Shown here: one piece after another, positions 17,657 through 26,741 of the stretch
Numbering within the stretch: position 1 is the stretch's first letter
Layout: each line of letters starts with the position of its first letter
Source of the DNA: Robinsoniella peoriensis
GTDB taxonomy: Bacteria; Bacillota; Clostridia; Lachnospirales; Lachnospiraceae
Assembly (NCBI RefSeq): GCF_042680125.1
Contig: NZ_JBHTNY010000008.1
Direction: 5' to 3' (one strand)
DNA: 64,000 nt
The notes under the pieces: model-generated
What the model was told of the DNA's origin: nothing
What the model saw: the letters and a program-made list of their open reading frames with translations, nothing else
Database searches by the model: none
Made by a program: the position numbers and the translations under genes

Positions 17657-20600
17657 GTTGGGAAGAAGCATTTCGCAATCCGCCGAAAAAAAACCGTATC
17701 CATCCTTTCTGGTTCTGGAACGGAGATATTACGAAAGAGGAAATAGAGCATCAGATAGAAGAGATGTCAGAAAAAGGGCTGGGCGGAATGTTTATCTGCC
17801 CAAGACAGGGGCAAACGGTGCCTTACCTTTCGAAAAAGTGGTTCGAACTGATCGAATTTGCCTGCCAGAAAGCAAAAGAAAATGGGCTGGAAAGTTGGTT
17901 GTATGATGAATACCCTTATCCTTCTGGCATGAGCGGAGGAGAGGTATTGCTCCGTCATCCGGAAGCGGAGCATATGGTTCTCCATCACTATGCATTTGAA
18001 GCGGAAGGCGGTGTGGAATTCACCAGAGTGCTGGAATTTGAAGAAATTCTCTATGCAGCCGCTTTTCAGGTTGTGGATGGACAGTGTGATCCGGAGCATC
18101 GGATTGATCTAAAGGATTTCATTGGGAATCTGCAGCAGACAGAAATTTATCAGAAAACAGGACTGACAGCTTATAATAACAAAAGATTTTTCACATACGG
18201 ACCCAGGGAAGTACTGGTGGTGACACTGCCGCAGGGAGATTGGAGGATTGAAATTTACGGACAGGCGCCGCTTGGGGATTTTAAATATTACGGAGGATTT
18301 TTTGATCCCTGTAATCCCCGGGCAGTCCGAACATTTTTGGAGACTACCCATGAAAAATATGCCAGGCAGATCGGGGACCGGTTTGGAGACACCGTAATGG
18401 GGATGTTTTCCGATGAAGTGGGGATGTTAAGCCCCATTCCCTGGTCCAGGCGTGTTCCGGAAGAATTTGAAAAGAGAAAAGGGTATTCCCTGCTGGATAA
18501 TCTGCCCGCACTTCACAACCATACCTGGGAAAATGCTTATAAAATCCGCTATGATATGTATGATGTAGTTCATCAGATTTTTGTGGAAAGCTATCATAAA
18601 CAGGTTGCGGACTGGTGCGAAGAACACCATCTTTCCTATGCTGCCGAGGTTCCTTTTATGAGATTATCCACACAGCGTTACAGTACAATTCCGGGTGGAG
18701 ACACTGCTCATGAAAAAGCGGGAAAAAGCCTGGAATGGATTTATGACAAATACCTGCGGCATTTCCGGTACAGTGCAAATGCAGTTGGTTCTCTTGCAAA
18801 GCAGCTGGACAGGAAACAGGCTTTAATTGAAAGTTTTCATAGTGTGGGCTGGACGATGACCATGCAGGATGCAAAATGGATGATTGACAGATTGGGATGC
18901 AGCGGTATCAATATGTTCAACTTCCATGCATTTTATTATACCATTGATTCCATTGCGAAACACGATGCACCTCCGTCACAGTTTCTTCAGAATCCTTATT
19001 GGAAAGAATATCGTCAGCTGGCTGACTATGTAGGGCGCATGTCTGTATTTATATCCGAATCAAAAGAGATCTGTTCCATTGCTGTTCTGGATCCGTCACC
19101 AACGTTGTGGTCCCTTCTGGGTGATCCTTTTCAGGGATTTCCTTACCGGGGAGAAGATAAGGAAGAAGAGAAGCTTTGTGATCAGATCAGGGATGACTGG
19201 GTTTATACTACCAAGACCATTTTGCTAAATCAGCTACAGTACGATCATCTGGATTCTGAGATGCTTCCTCAGTTTGAAGTGAAAAATGGCAGATTGATAA
19301 TGGGCAGGGCATCTTATGGACTGGTAATTATCCCACCGGCATTTTTCTATGAAAAAGAAGCGCTCAATAAGCTTACGGAATTCCTGAGAGGGGGAGGGCA
19401 TCTTCTATTTCTTGGGAAGCTTCCGGATAAATCCCTGGACACTGGAATTACTGATGAGGAGATGGAAATGAAGTGGCGTCATCTGTTAACGGAATATCCG
19501 GATCAGGTAACATTTCTGCCGTCTGCAGGTGCATTTAAGGATGCAGGTATGGAAGAAGCAATGATCAGCTGCTGCAGGAGAATTGTAGATGCCCCCTTGG
19601 AAATCTGTCTTAACGAAGAGCACAGGAAAGAATTCATAACTTCTATTCGTGCGGATGAAGAGGGCAATATCTATGTATTACTTGCAAACCAGGGGATGGA
19701 TTATGTGGAAGCAGAAATAAAAAATAAAAGGAAGCATCTGTGTTTTTCGGCAGAACAGTATTGCCTGGATAATGGGGAAAAGCACCAGCTTGGTACGATA
19801 GAAGAAGGACTTACTCTGGAATTTGCACCGCTGGAAAGCAAGTGTATCTGCTTTTCGCCCCGAGAGAGCAGGGAAGCCGCATTATCATCCAAATTACCTA
19901 AAGTAACAATTGGAACGGAAGAGCCTATGCAGATAGAAATATCAGGGGGCAATATTCTTAGAATAGATCAGTTTCAGATGTCCCTGGATCAGATTCACTG
20001 GACAGACACGGAGGTAAAGACATTTGCAGAACAATGCGCAGAACAACCGGTATTGGCTGCCGAACAGTTTAAATTCGAAAGTGATTTTGGGACACCGAAG
20101 CAGGTACATATTCAATATCCGGTGAACGTTTCTTATCGAACAACGTTTCAAATACAGGAAATGCCGGAAAATATTGCTCTTTTACTGGATAAGCGGACTA
20201 TTACCGGCAATTATGTGATTTGCATTAACGGGAATGAGATCAGAGAAAAAGATTTTAAAGGGGTCTTTATCAATGATCAAAATAATAGAATCTGTGATAT
20301 TTCCCAATGGGTGATTCCGGATGTAAATATACTTTCAGTGGAGGTAGAAGTTGCGATAGAGTCGGACGGGATTCGTGATCCGCTGTATCTCATAGGCAGC
20401 TTTGGTGTTAACGAGAGGCGTGAATTGATTAAAAAACCGGAGACGGCTCAATTTTCTCCTGATTTTACAGAAGGATTTCCTTATTACAGCGGGACGCTTA
20501 CCTTTACTAAGGAGGTTTGCTTTGTAATAAAGGAAATGCCGGAAACATTCATCTTGGACTTTGATTTTAAAGATACGTGTCTGGAATGTCTGGAAGTCCG

Positions 20601-20820
20601 GATGAACGGACACAGCCTGGGTGTGAGGGCATATACCCCATATCAGTGGGAATGCAGACGGGAATACCTGAAAGATGGAGAAAATATTATTCAAATCAGG
20701 AGAATCAATACGCTGGCCAATATGTTGGATGGCACCTATTTCGATTATGGGAAACATGAGTTGGTACCGATTTATCCGGTTTCTATAAAGCACATGCTTC
20801 CCTCAAGCAGTCTGCTGTAA
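17653..20820 (+). CDS. Very large GH106-like glycoside hydrolase
   Basis: 1,055 residues, no signal peptide. The N-terminal TIM-barrel part (about 10-560) begins with HPFWFWNGDITKEEIEHQ, GLGGMFICPRQGQ and SWLYDEYPYPSGMSGG, the pattern of GH106-like enzymes (the alpha-L-rhamnosidase family), and continues with acidic motifs such as MGMFSDEVG and ALIESFHSVGW. The C-terminal part has beta-sandwich domains including a GH2-type sugar-binding module (CLECLEVRMNGHSLG). The ATG at 17653 overlaps the GH4 stop and has GGAG eight bases upstream. A rhamnosidase next to an alpha-galacturonidase would fit breakdown of rhamnogalacturonan fragments, but the activity is not proven by motifs alone. Last gene of the operon. 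Confidence 0.75.
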   Translation: MSWEEAFRNPPKKNRIHPFWFWNGDITKEEIEHQIEEMSEKGLGGMFICPRQGQTVPYLSKKWFELIEFACQKAKENGLESWLYDEYPYPSGMSGGEVLLRHPEAEHMVLHHYAFEAEGGVEFTRVLEFEEILYAAAFQVVDGQCDPEHRIDLKDFIGNLQQTEIYQKTGLTAYNNKRFFTYGPREVLVVTLPQGDWRIEIYGQAPLGDFKYYGGFFDPCNPRAVRTFLETTHEKYARQIGDRFGDTVMGMFSDEVGMLSPIPWSRRVPEEFEKRKGYSLLDNLPALHNHTWENAYKIRYDMYDVVHQIFVESYHKQVADWCEEHHLSYAAEVPFMRLSTQRYSTIPGGDTAHEKAGKSLEWIYDKYLRHFRYSANAVGSLAKQLDRKQALIESFHSVGWTMTMQDAKWMIDRLGCSGINMFNFHAFYYTIDSIAKHDAPPSQFLQNPYWKEYRQLADYVGRMSVFISESKEICSIAVLDPSPTLWSLLGDPFQGFPYRGEDKEEEKLCDQIRDDWVYTTKTILLNQLQYDHLDSEMLPQFEVKNGRLIMGRASYGLVIIPPAFFYEKEALNKLTEFLRGGGHLLFLGKLPDKSLDTGITDEEMEMKWRHLLTEYPDQVTFLPSAGAFKDAGMEEAMISCCRRIVDAPLEICLNEEHRKEFITSIRADEEGNIYVLLANQGMDYVEAEIKNKRKHLCFSAEQYCLDNGEKHQLGTIEEGLTLEFAPLESKCICFSPRESREAALSSKLPKVTIGTEEPMQIEISGGNILRIDQFQMSLDQIHWTDTEVKTFAEQCAEQPVLAAEQFKFESDFGTPKQVHIQYPVNVSYRTTFQIQEMPENIALLLDKRTITGNYVICINGNEIREKDFKGVFINDQNNRICDISQWVIPDVNILSVEVEVAIESDGIRDPLYLIGSFGVNERRELIKKPETAQFSPDFTEGFPYYSGTLTFTKEVCFVIKEMPETFILDFDFKDTCLECLEVRMNGHSLGVRAYTPYQWECRREYLKDGENIIQIRRINTLANMLDGTYFDYGKHELVPIYPVSIKHMLPSSSLL

Positions 20821-20825
20821 GTGTC

Positions 20826-20960
20826 TCACCTTGGCATACTTTTTCCTGATCCGGCAACACCTGTTATCACATTTAAAATGCCTGCGGGAATACGAACACT
20901 GACGTCCTGCAGGTTATTCACATTTCCTATATGGGGTGTGCCAATGCGGGAAATTAACAA
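20826..20960 (-). pseudogene. UvrA-like ABC ATPase fragment
   Basis: An uninterrupted 45-codon stretch reads, among others, IGNVNNLQDVSVRIPAGIL and VITGVAGSGKS before a stop. This is the strand-loop of a UvrA-type ABC ATPase, with a complete Walker A (GVAGSGKS); the rest of the protein is absent. It directly follows, and slightly overlaps in another frame, the end of the serine hydrolase gene. Remnant left by a deletion; no function expected. Confidence 0.65.
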
Positions 20961-21937
20961 TGTTCAAAAATGGGTTCGATGTATTCTCTAATCAGTTCCA
21001 GCCTGTCCTTAGCTTTTGGTACAAAAAAGGAAGCGATGGATATTACCATATTTTTCTTTTTATGAAAGTATATTACATTCCCCCCATCGCCCATAGCAGC
21101 GCAGACATGGTCTTTTTTATCCATAATCCACCATAGATATCCATAATTCAGATTTTGTTTTTTCCACTGGCTGTGTACTTTTGTGCTCTCATCTAACCAC
21201 TTAGCTGATACAATTTGTTTTCCATCCCACATTCCGTCATTTAAGTATAATTGACCTATTTTTGCCATATCCAATGGAGAGAGCGTCAGCCCCCAGCCTC
21301 CAGTATTTATGCCGGTTGTGTCTGTAGCCCATCCACTGATCGTTTTAGATTTGTTAAACTCCATTTGTTCTTCTTTATTATGAAAAATCAGATTTCGCTC
21401 TACTGTAATTCCCAATGGTGTGAATAGATTTTCTGCTGCAAAATCTAATACAGACTGCCCGGTTGCCCGGACAAGAATGCCCGACATAATATCCGGTCCA
21501 ATCAGCGGTGTATATCTGAATTCTCCTATTTTACCCCTCCCGCCTAATAAATCCAGGGTAAATTTTACACAGTCGTCGCTTGTGAAATATTTTATATATG
21601 GAGCAACTCTGTATTTATATGGAGCTGTCATGGTCAGCAGATTTTTAAGGGTAATATTCTGTATGGTTTTTTCTCTGGATTTAACGGTATAATCCGGGAA
21701 AAAATCCAATACTTTCTGATCGATACTTTTAATTTTACCCTTGTCTATGGCAATGCCAATCAATATGGAAACAATACTTTTTGTTACGGAATAAACATGG
21801 ATCCGGCTGTCAGCATTGCATTCATTAAAGTAATTTTCATAGAGTATTTTTCCTTCTTTTTGTACAACGATGCCAGCTGTATTGCTATAATCTTTCTGTA
21901 TTTTCTTTTCTAACTCTGTTATTTTTTCCAGGTTCAT
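20954..21937 (-). CDS. Serine hydrolase of the beta-lactamase/class C family
   Basis: 327 residues without a signal peptide. The SxxK nucleophile motif is S50-V-T-K53 in HVYSVTKSIVS, and the fold-typical segments QNITLKNLLTMTAP, GGWGLTLSPLDMAKIGQLY and YGYLWWIMD are present. Such cytoplasmic family members are esterases or peptidases; true resistance beta-lactamases of this class are exported, so resistance is unlikely. It lies 49 bases downstream of the MerR gene in the same direction and is probably controlled by the MerR-type promoter. AAGGAG precedes the ATG. A UvrA-like gene scrap lies at its 3' end. Confidence 0.88.
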   Translation of the reverse strand: MNLEKITELEKKIQKDYSNTAGIVVQKEGKILYENYFNECNADSRIHVYSVTKSIVSILIGIAIDKGKIKSIDQKVLDFFPDYTVKSREKTIQNITLKNLLTMTAPYKYRVAPYIKYFTSDDCVKFTLDLLGGRGKIGEFRYTPLIGPDIMSGILVRATGQSVLDFAAENLFTPLGITVERNLIFHNKEEQMEFNKSKTISGWATDTTGINTGGWGLTLSPLDMAKIGQLYLNDGMWDGKQIVSAKWLDESTKVHSQWKKQNLNYGYLWWIMDKKDHVCAAMGDGGNVIYFHKKKNMVISIASFFVPKAKDRLELIREYIEPIFEHC

Positions 21938-21986
21938 TTTAAGCTCTCCTTAATTAGAAATTTTGTTTAGCTGCAATGATTTTAGA

Positions 21987-22811
21987 TCAAAACTTTTTTT
22001 TGACAGGGTAATAAACTTCGGTTAACAGTTCACTTTCATCTGCAGCCTGGGAAGGGTCAGTTACATATACTTCATAAAGGGCATTATTGTTTTCATAGCC
22101 TTCTTTTTCCGCCCATTCACGCTGCTTCGTGTATACCGAAGACAAGTCGGAATAAGAACCGTGTACGACTGTTTTTAAACATAGCCCGGGGTGAAAATCC
22201 CTTGTCCCCGTAACATACTCTTTGATCGGGACTGCGAATTCTATATCCAACCCAAACGGGCTAAAGTCTGCACTGTGGAAAAGTACCATGGGCGGGGCAA
22301 GTACAGTTAATTTATCATCTGCTATTTTTCTGAATATTTTACCGTAGCAATTTCCGTATTCTTCTGCAATATCACATTCGGTAACCATTTTTCGAATAGA
22401 CAGGAGATACATCACAGGAACTTCTACAAGCTGCACATCAATGTTTTCCAAATATGACATAATGGATTTACCCTGTTTTAAAATTGTAATATCATGATTG
22501 AGCTGGTCTAACGTCTTTTGAAATTCTGTGACCTGTTGCTCAATTTCCTTTTTCTTCCGGATCAGTTCCTGATAAAGTTTTTCATCCTGCAATTCCTGCG
22601 AACCGAGGATGGTCTTGATTTCCTCTAAAGAAAAATTGTATGATTTCAGGCGGTTGATAAATAACATGGTTTCTAACTGTTCCACGGAATAATACCGGTA
22701 ACCATTTTCCGGGTTGATTTCATCAGGCAGAATGAGACCGATTTCCGCATAGTAACGAAGCGTCTTTGTTGATACTTTGCATATATTTGAAAACTCTCCA
22801 ATCGATAACAT
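21987..22811 (-). CDS. MerR-family regulator with GyrI-like ligand-binding domain
   Basis: 274 residues. The N-terminal winged helix (1-70) reads MLSIGEFSNICKVSTKTLRY and ENGYRYYSVEQ, standard MerR; a coiled-coil dimer helix follows (about 80-115); the C-terminal 150 residues are a GyrI/BmrR-type effector-binding domain (VQLVEVPVMYLLSIRK..., ending EVYYPVKKKF). Members such as BmrR sense lipophilic drugs. It is autoregulated in all likelihood: the upstream promoter has the 19-bp spacer that MerR proteins untwist. Forms an operon with the serine hydrolase. Confidence 0.92.
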   Translation of the reverse strand: MLSIGEFSNICKVSTKTLRYYAEIGLILPDEINPENGYRYYSVEQLETMLFINRLKSYNFSLEEIKTILGSQELQDEKLYQELIRKKKEIEQQVTEFQKTLDQLNHDITILKQGKSIMSYLENIDVQLVEVPVMYLLSIRKMVTECDIAEEYGNCYGKIFRKIADDKLTVLAPPMVLFHSADFSPFGLDIEFAVPIKEYVTGTRDFHPGLCLKTVVHGSYSDLSSVYTKQREWAEKEGYENNNALYEVYVTDPSQAADESELLTEVYYPVKKKF

Positions 22812-22850
22812 CGAATATCCTCCTTCCAGCGAACCTTTTCGCTTGTCTCT

Positions 22851-22881
22851 ATCTTACACCTTGCCCTAAGGGTAAAGTCAA
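22851..22881 (-). promoter_or_regulatory. MerR-type promoter with 19-bp spacer
   Basis: Read on the minus strand: -35 TTGACT (22881-22876), 19-base spacer, -10 TAAGAT (22856-22851). The spacer holds the dyad CTTTACCCTTAGGGCAAGG centred between the boxes. An over-long spacer with a central dyad is the hallmark of promoters activated by MerR proteins, and the gene driven is the merR-like gene itself. Confidence 0.85.
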
Positions 22882-23091
22882 TGTGATAAATTTGGCATGG
22901 TATATTATGAAGGTAACATGATATGAAAATGGAATCAAGTAAGTAAGCACATACACATTTGAAGACGATGTCGATGTAGAAATACCACCCTAATTATGCT
23001 AAAATAGAAAAAACAATAAAAATGGTATGAAGCAGACAGCTTTTGGCTATGGCAGAAAAATTATGGGGATACTGCAGAAGGGGAGATGTTA

Positions 23092-24657
23092 ATGGAAATA
23101 AGTATATTGATTGTAGATGATGACAGGCTGGTAACGGAGAAGGTGGAAAAGACGGTTGATTTTGAACGTCTTGGAATCAGTAATGTCCTCACTGCCAGTA
23201 ATATCCGCCAGGCAATAAAGCTGCTTGAGGAAATGCCGATACAGATTTTGCTGTCGGATATTGAGATGCCCCAGGGAAGCGGCCTGGAACTGCTGGAATG
23301 GATACGGCAAAAACAGCTTCCGGTGGAATGTATATTTCTGAGCAGTTATGCTTATTTTAGCTATGCACAGAAAGCAATGCAGCTCAATTCCAGTGAGTAT
23401 CTGGTAAAACCCGTAACCACAGAGGAATTGGAAATAGCGCTGCAGAGGAGTATTAAGCGGGTAATGGAAAAGGCAGAGGATCATGGTGGTGAGAACAGAA
23501 ATCTGACTTTATGGGAAATGTGCCTGTTATCACAAAATCCCAGAAAGCATCTGGAAGCAGAAAAGGAATTGCACCGGATTTATGGGAATACGGCGTTTAG
23601 CCTGAATTTTATACGCATTTTTCCGGATCGGGATCATAGTGGGAAAAAAGATGCTGTGCGGTATCAGATTCTGGTAAGCAGTAATGTAAGAAAGATACTG
23701 GATCGGGGACAGGCGGAAGCGCTGATCCGCGTAGATGTCTGTGAATGGATGTTAATCTGGAAGGAGCCGCGTCCATTCCGTATGCAAGAAAAAAAACAGG
23801 AGTTGTGCCGCTGTTTACAAAGGGTGCTTTCACAGCCGGTTTGTATTTATGCCGGCAATATGGGAAAGGTGGGAGAACTGCAGTCTAGTCTGGAACATTT
23901 AGAGCGGATGGAGATGGATACAGTGCCGGGGGATAATCCTGTCTTATACGAAGCAGACTGGCTGAAACAGGAATCCCGGGAGGCTGGTGCCGGGGTCTGT
24001 CTTCCGGCTGACAGTTGGTTTGCAGAACTTGAACAGTCCGCAGACTTTATGCATATACAGAAGGAAATACTGGATTGTACCGATACTAATGCGAAAGACG
24101 GCATTTTATCGGTTCACACTCTCAAGGAACTGCATAAGAAAATCATGGAACTGACAGACAGGCATCTGCGGGAGCGTGGACAGGTTCTGGAATCTATATT
24201 TGATATGCAGGAGTTAGAAACCTATGAAAAAGAGGCTTACCGGACAATTGAAAGCTGGAGGACATTTATCCGTTTTCTGTTTGAAAAGCTGGAAGGAAAT
24301 CAAAAATGTGACCGGAGACAGGAATCGGTGGCTGAGTGCCTGAAGCGATACATCGAAGAGAACCTAAAAGCAGACCTGTCCAGAAAGACATTAGCTGCAC
24401 AGGTTTATTTGTCGGAAGATTATATCTCCCGCATATTTATGAATGCTTCCGGGGTGTCAATTACTTCTTATATTGCATCCAGAAGAATGGAGAGGGCAAG
24501 AAAATATCTGGTGGAGACCGGGCTTCCGGTGAGTAAAATAGCAATGGAAGTCGGGTATAGTAATTTTTCTTACTTTAGTAAGACCTTCCGGGATTTAACG
24601 GGTGTTACACCAAATGAATACAGGCTGAGAAAAGCGAAAGAAAGGAATCAGCAATGA
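23092..24657 (+). CDS. Response regulator, YesN type, long form
   Basis: 521 residues. Receiver domain with the acidic pair in LIVDDDR, phospho-acceptor D56 in QILLSDIEMPQGSG and YLVKPVT; a middle region of about 290 residues; and an AraC-type DNA-binding domain (YLSEDYISRIFMNASG, AMEVGYSNFSYFSKTFRDLTG). I choose the ATG at 23092, six bases after GGGGAG, over the one at 23086, which touches that site. First gene of the locus that also encodes an Lpl-type transporter and, last, its probable partner kinase at 28426. Followed by a terminator. Confidence 0.92.
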   Translation: MEISILIVDDDRLVTEKVEKTVDFERLGISNVLTASNIRQAIKLLEEMPIQILLSDIEMPQGSGLELLEWIRQKQLPVECIFLSSYAYFSYAQKAMQLNSSEYLVKPVTTEELEIALQRSIKRVMEKAEDHGGENRNLTLWEMCLLSQNPRKHLEAEKELHRIYGNTAFSLNFIRIFPDRDHSGKKDAVRYQILVSSNVRKILDRGQAEALIRVDVCEWMLIWKEPRPFRMQEKKQELCRCLQRVLSQPVCIYAGNMGKVGELQSSLEHLERMEMDTVPGDNPVLYEADWLKQESREAGAGVCLPADSWFAELEQSADFMHIQKEILDCTDTNAKDGILSVHTLKELHKKIMELTDRHLRERGQVLESIFDMQELETYEKEAYRTIESWRTFIRFLFEKLEGNQKCDRRQESVAECLKRYIEENLKADLSRKTLAAQVYLSEDYISRIFMNASGVSITSYIASRRMERARKYLVETGLPVSKIAMEVGYSNFSYFSKTFRDLTGVTPNEYRLRKAKERNQQ

Positions 24658-24723
24658 TGAAATATCATGTTTGATTATCAAAAAAACGGAATAATAATAA
24701 AATTCTGTTATATGGAAATAGAA

Positions 24724-24750
24724 AGAGGTGGGAAATCCGCCTCTTTTTTG
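24724..24750 (+). terminator. Terminator after the response regulator
   Basis: AGAGGTGG (24724-24731) pairs with CCGCCTCT (24737-24744), one G-U, followed by six T. It separates the regulator from the transporter genes, probably allowing low basal read-through. Confidence 0.8.
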
Positions 24751-24832
24751 TTAGTGCACAACTTAATAATTACAGAAAAGAATCGGTGCATTTTATATAA
24801 TATGTTTATCATTGAACAGGGAGGAAAGGAAG

Positions 24833-25777
24833 ATGCGCAAATCAAAAACCGCTGTTATACCAAAACAAAGGTTTCAGGTTATGAAAAAAGGCATAAAGAG
24901 AAGCAGAGCATTATACCTGCTTATGCTTCCGGCAATTATAATTATGCTGTTGTTTATGTACTATCCCATGTACGGGGTAATTATTGCCTTTAAGAATTTC
25001 ACACCGGCAGGAGGGATTTTAGGCAGTCCATGGGTGGGACTGAAGAACTTTGAACAGTATTTCAACTCTTATCAATTCTGGCCCACGATTCGTAATACCC
25101 TTGTGATCAGTCTGTATACGATTGTTGTCACGTTTCCGCTGCCAATCGCGCTGGCGTTGATGTGTAATCAGATCACCAGAACCAGATTTAAGAAATTTTT
25201 TCAGGTATCTATGTATCTGCCTCATTTTATATCAACCGTTGTTATGTGCGGTATGATCATTTTGTTCTTATCACCAAGTCATGGAATTATTGCCAGGCTT
25301 TTAAGCTATGCAGGGGTTACATTGCCCAACTTGATGGGGTCACCGGGAGCATTTCCCAGTATCTATGTATGGACGGAGGCATGGCAGCATGTGGGATGGG
25401 ACAGTATTCTATACATAGCTGCATTATCTGCGGTAGATCCGTCTTTGTATGAAGCAGCAACCATGGACGGTGCAAGTAAATGGCAGAAATTAAAGCACAT
25501 CGATATTCCGATGCTGCTGCCAACGGCAACGATTATGTTCATACTTCGTGCGGGCAGTGTTATGGGGATTGGATTTGAAAAGGTTTATCTGCTTCAGAAT
25601 ACCCTGAACAGCGGAACCAGTGAGATCATTGCTACTTATGTATATAAAATGGGATTGATCAGCAACCAATACAGCCTCTCCGCTGCAATAGGACTTTTTA
25701 ATAACGTGATTAACCTTGCACTTCTGCTTCTGGTGAATCAGATTTCAAAAAAGATGAGCAATACATCACTGATATAG
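24833..25777 (+). CDS. ABC transporter permease, LplB type
   Basis: 314 residues, six membrane segments. KRSRALYLLMLPAIIIMLLF, YYPMYGVIIAFKNF and the EAA loop SLYEAATMDGASKWQKLKHI with the following IDIPML identify the LplB/YtcP-type permeases of complex-sugar importers. The ATG at 24833 follows GGGAGGAAAGG; a TTG at 24812 would put the start before this site. Forms the channel with the next permease; no ATPase is encoded nearby. Confidence 0.93.
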   Translation: MRKSKTAVIPKQRFQVMKKGIKRSRALYLLMLPAIIIMLLFMYYPMYGVIIAFKNFTPAGGILGSPWVGLKNFEQYFNSYQFWPTIRNTLVISLYTIVVTFPLPIALALMCNQITRTRFKKFFQVSMYLPHFISTVVMCGMIILFLSPSHGIIARLLSYAGVTLPNLMGSPGAFPSIYVWTEAWQHVGWDSILYIAALSAVDPSLYEAATMDGASKWQKLKHIDIPMLLPTATIMFILRAGSVMGIGFEKVYLLQNTLNSGTSEIIATYVYKMGLISNQYSLSAAIGLFNNVINLALLLLVNQISKKMSNTSLI

Positions 25778-25790
25778 GAGGGAGATAACA

Positions 25791-26705
25791 TTGACATCAA
25801 AAGGAAAAGCAGTAAAACGAATGAAGATCAAAAAATCAAAAGAGGATAAAATCTTTGATATTTTTCTATATGGGATTGCCATTATTATTTTGATTATTGT
25901 ACTCTATCCAATGTATTTTATTATCATCGCTTCCTTTAGTAATCCTGCGGAAGTAGCTGCCGGGAATATCACATTTTTTCCCAAAGGACCTACATTAAAG
26001 GGATACCGTAAGCTGGCAGAATATGCACAGCTCTGGGTAGGGTATAAGAATACCATTCTATACACGGTTATCGGAACCTTAATAACCCTGGTAACAAATA
26101 TTCCGGCAGCCTATGCTCTTTCACGCCGTGATCTTTATGGTAGAAAGTTTTTAACGGTATTTTTTCTGATTCCTATGTTTTTCACTGGCGGTTTGATACC
26201 GACTTATCTGGCAATAAAGCAATTTCAGCTTCTGGATAATTTCTGGGTCATGGTTTTACCATTTTCTGTGGTTACTTATTACATTGTTGTTGCCAGGACT
26301 TTTTTTGGAAACACCCTGCCGGAGGAACTTTGGGAATCCGCCCAGATAGACGGCTGCGGAACACTTACATTTTTTTTCAAAATGGTTCTGCCTCTATCCA
26401 AAGCAGTGCTGGCGGTTATCGCCCTGTGGGCTGCGGTAGGACAATGGAATTCCTATTTTAATGCATTAGTGTATCTGCGCAATCCCGATCTTCAGCCATT
26501 ACAGCTGGTGCTCAGGAATATTCTCATCAGTAACCAGACCATTGTCAGTATGACAACCGGGGCGGCAGCAGTAGAGGCAAAGCAGACGGCAGAACTGATT
26601 AAATATGCAATTATAGTGATCTCCAGTCTCCCGATTATGTGCATGTATCCATTTGTGCAGAAGTATTTTAACAAGGGTGTAATGCTGGGGTCCCTGAAAG
26701 GATAA
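25791..26705 (+). CDS. ABC transporter permease, LplC/YtcP type
   Basis: 304 residues with six membrane segments. Motifs include LYPMYFIIIASFSNPAEV, AYALSRRDLYGRK, the EAA loop LWESAQIDGCGTLTFFFKMV and the C-terminal PFVQKYFNKGVMLGSLKG, nearly invariant in this permease subfamily. TTG start at 25791, supported by AGGAGGGAG nine bases upstream. Partner of the preceding permease and of the LplA-type lipoprotein that follows 36 bases later. Confidence 0.93.
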   Translation: MTSKGKAVKRMKIKKSKEDKIFDIFLYGIAIIILIIVLYPMYFIIIASFSNPAEVAAGNITFFPKGPTLKGYRKLAEYAQLWVGYKNTILYTVIGTLITLVTNIPAAYALSRRDLYGRKFLTVFFLIPMFFTGGLIPTYLAIKQFQLLDNFWVMVLPFSVVTYYIVVARTFFGNTLPEELWESAQIDGCGTLTFFFKMVLPLSKAVLAVIALWAAVGQWNSYFNALVYLRNPDLQPLQLVLRNILISNQTIVSMTTGAAAVEAKQTAELIKYAIIVISSLPIMCMYPFVQKYFNKGVMLGSLKG

Positions 26706-26741
26706 AGTAAAGCTGTAATTGAAAAGAAAAGGAGAAAAAGT

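Noticed and set aside
20954..21937. Antibiotic-resistance beta-lactamase
   Set aside because: The SxxK enzyme has no export signal; the family is mostly esterases and peptidases.
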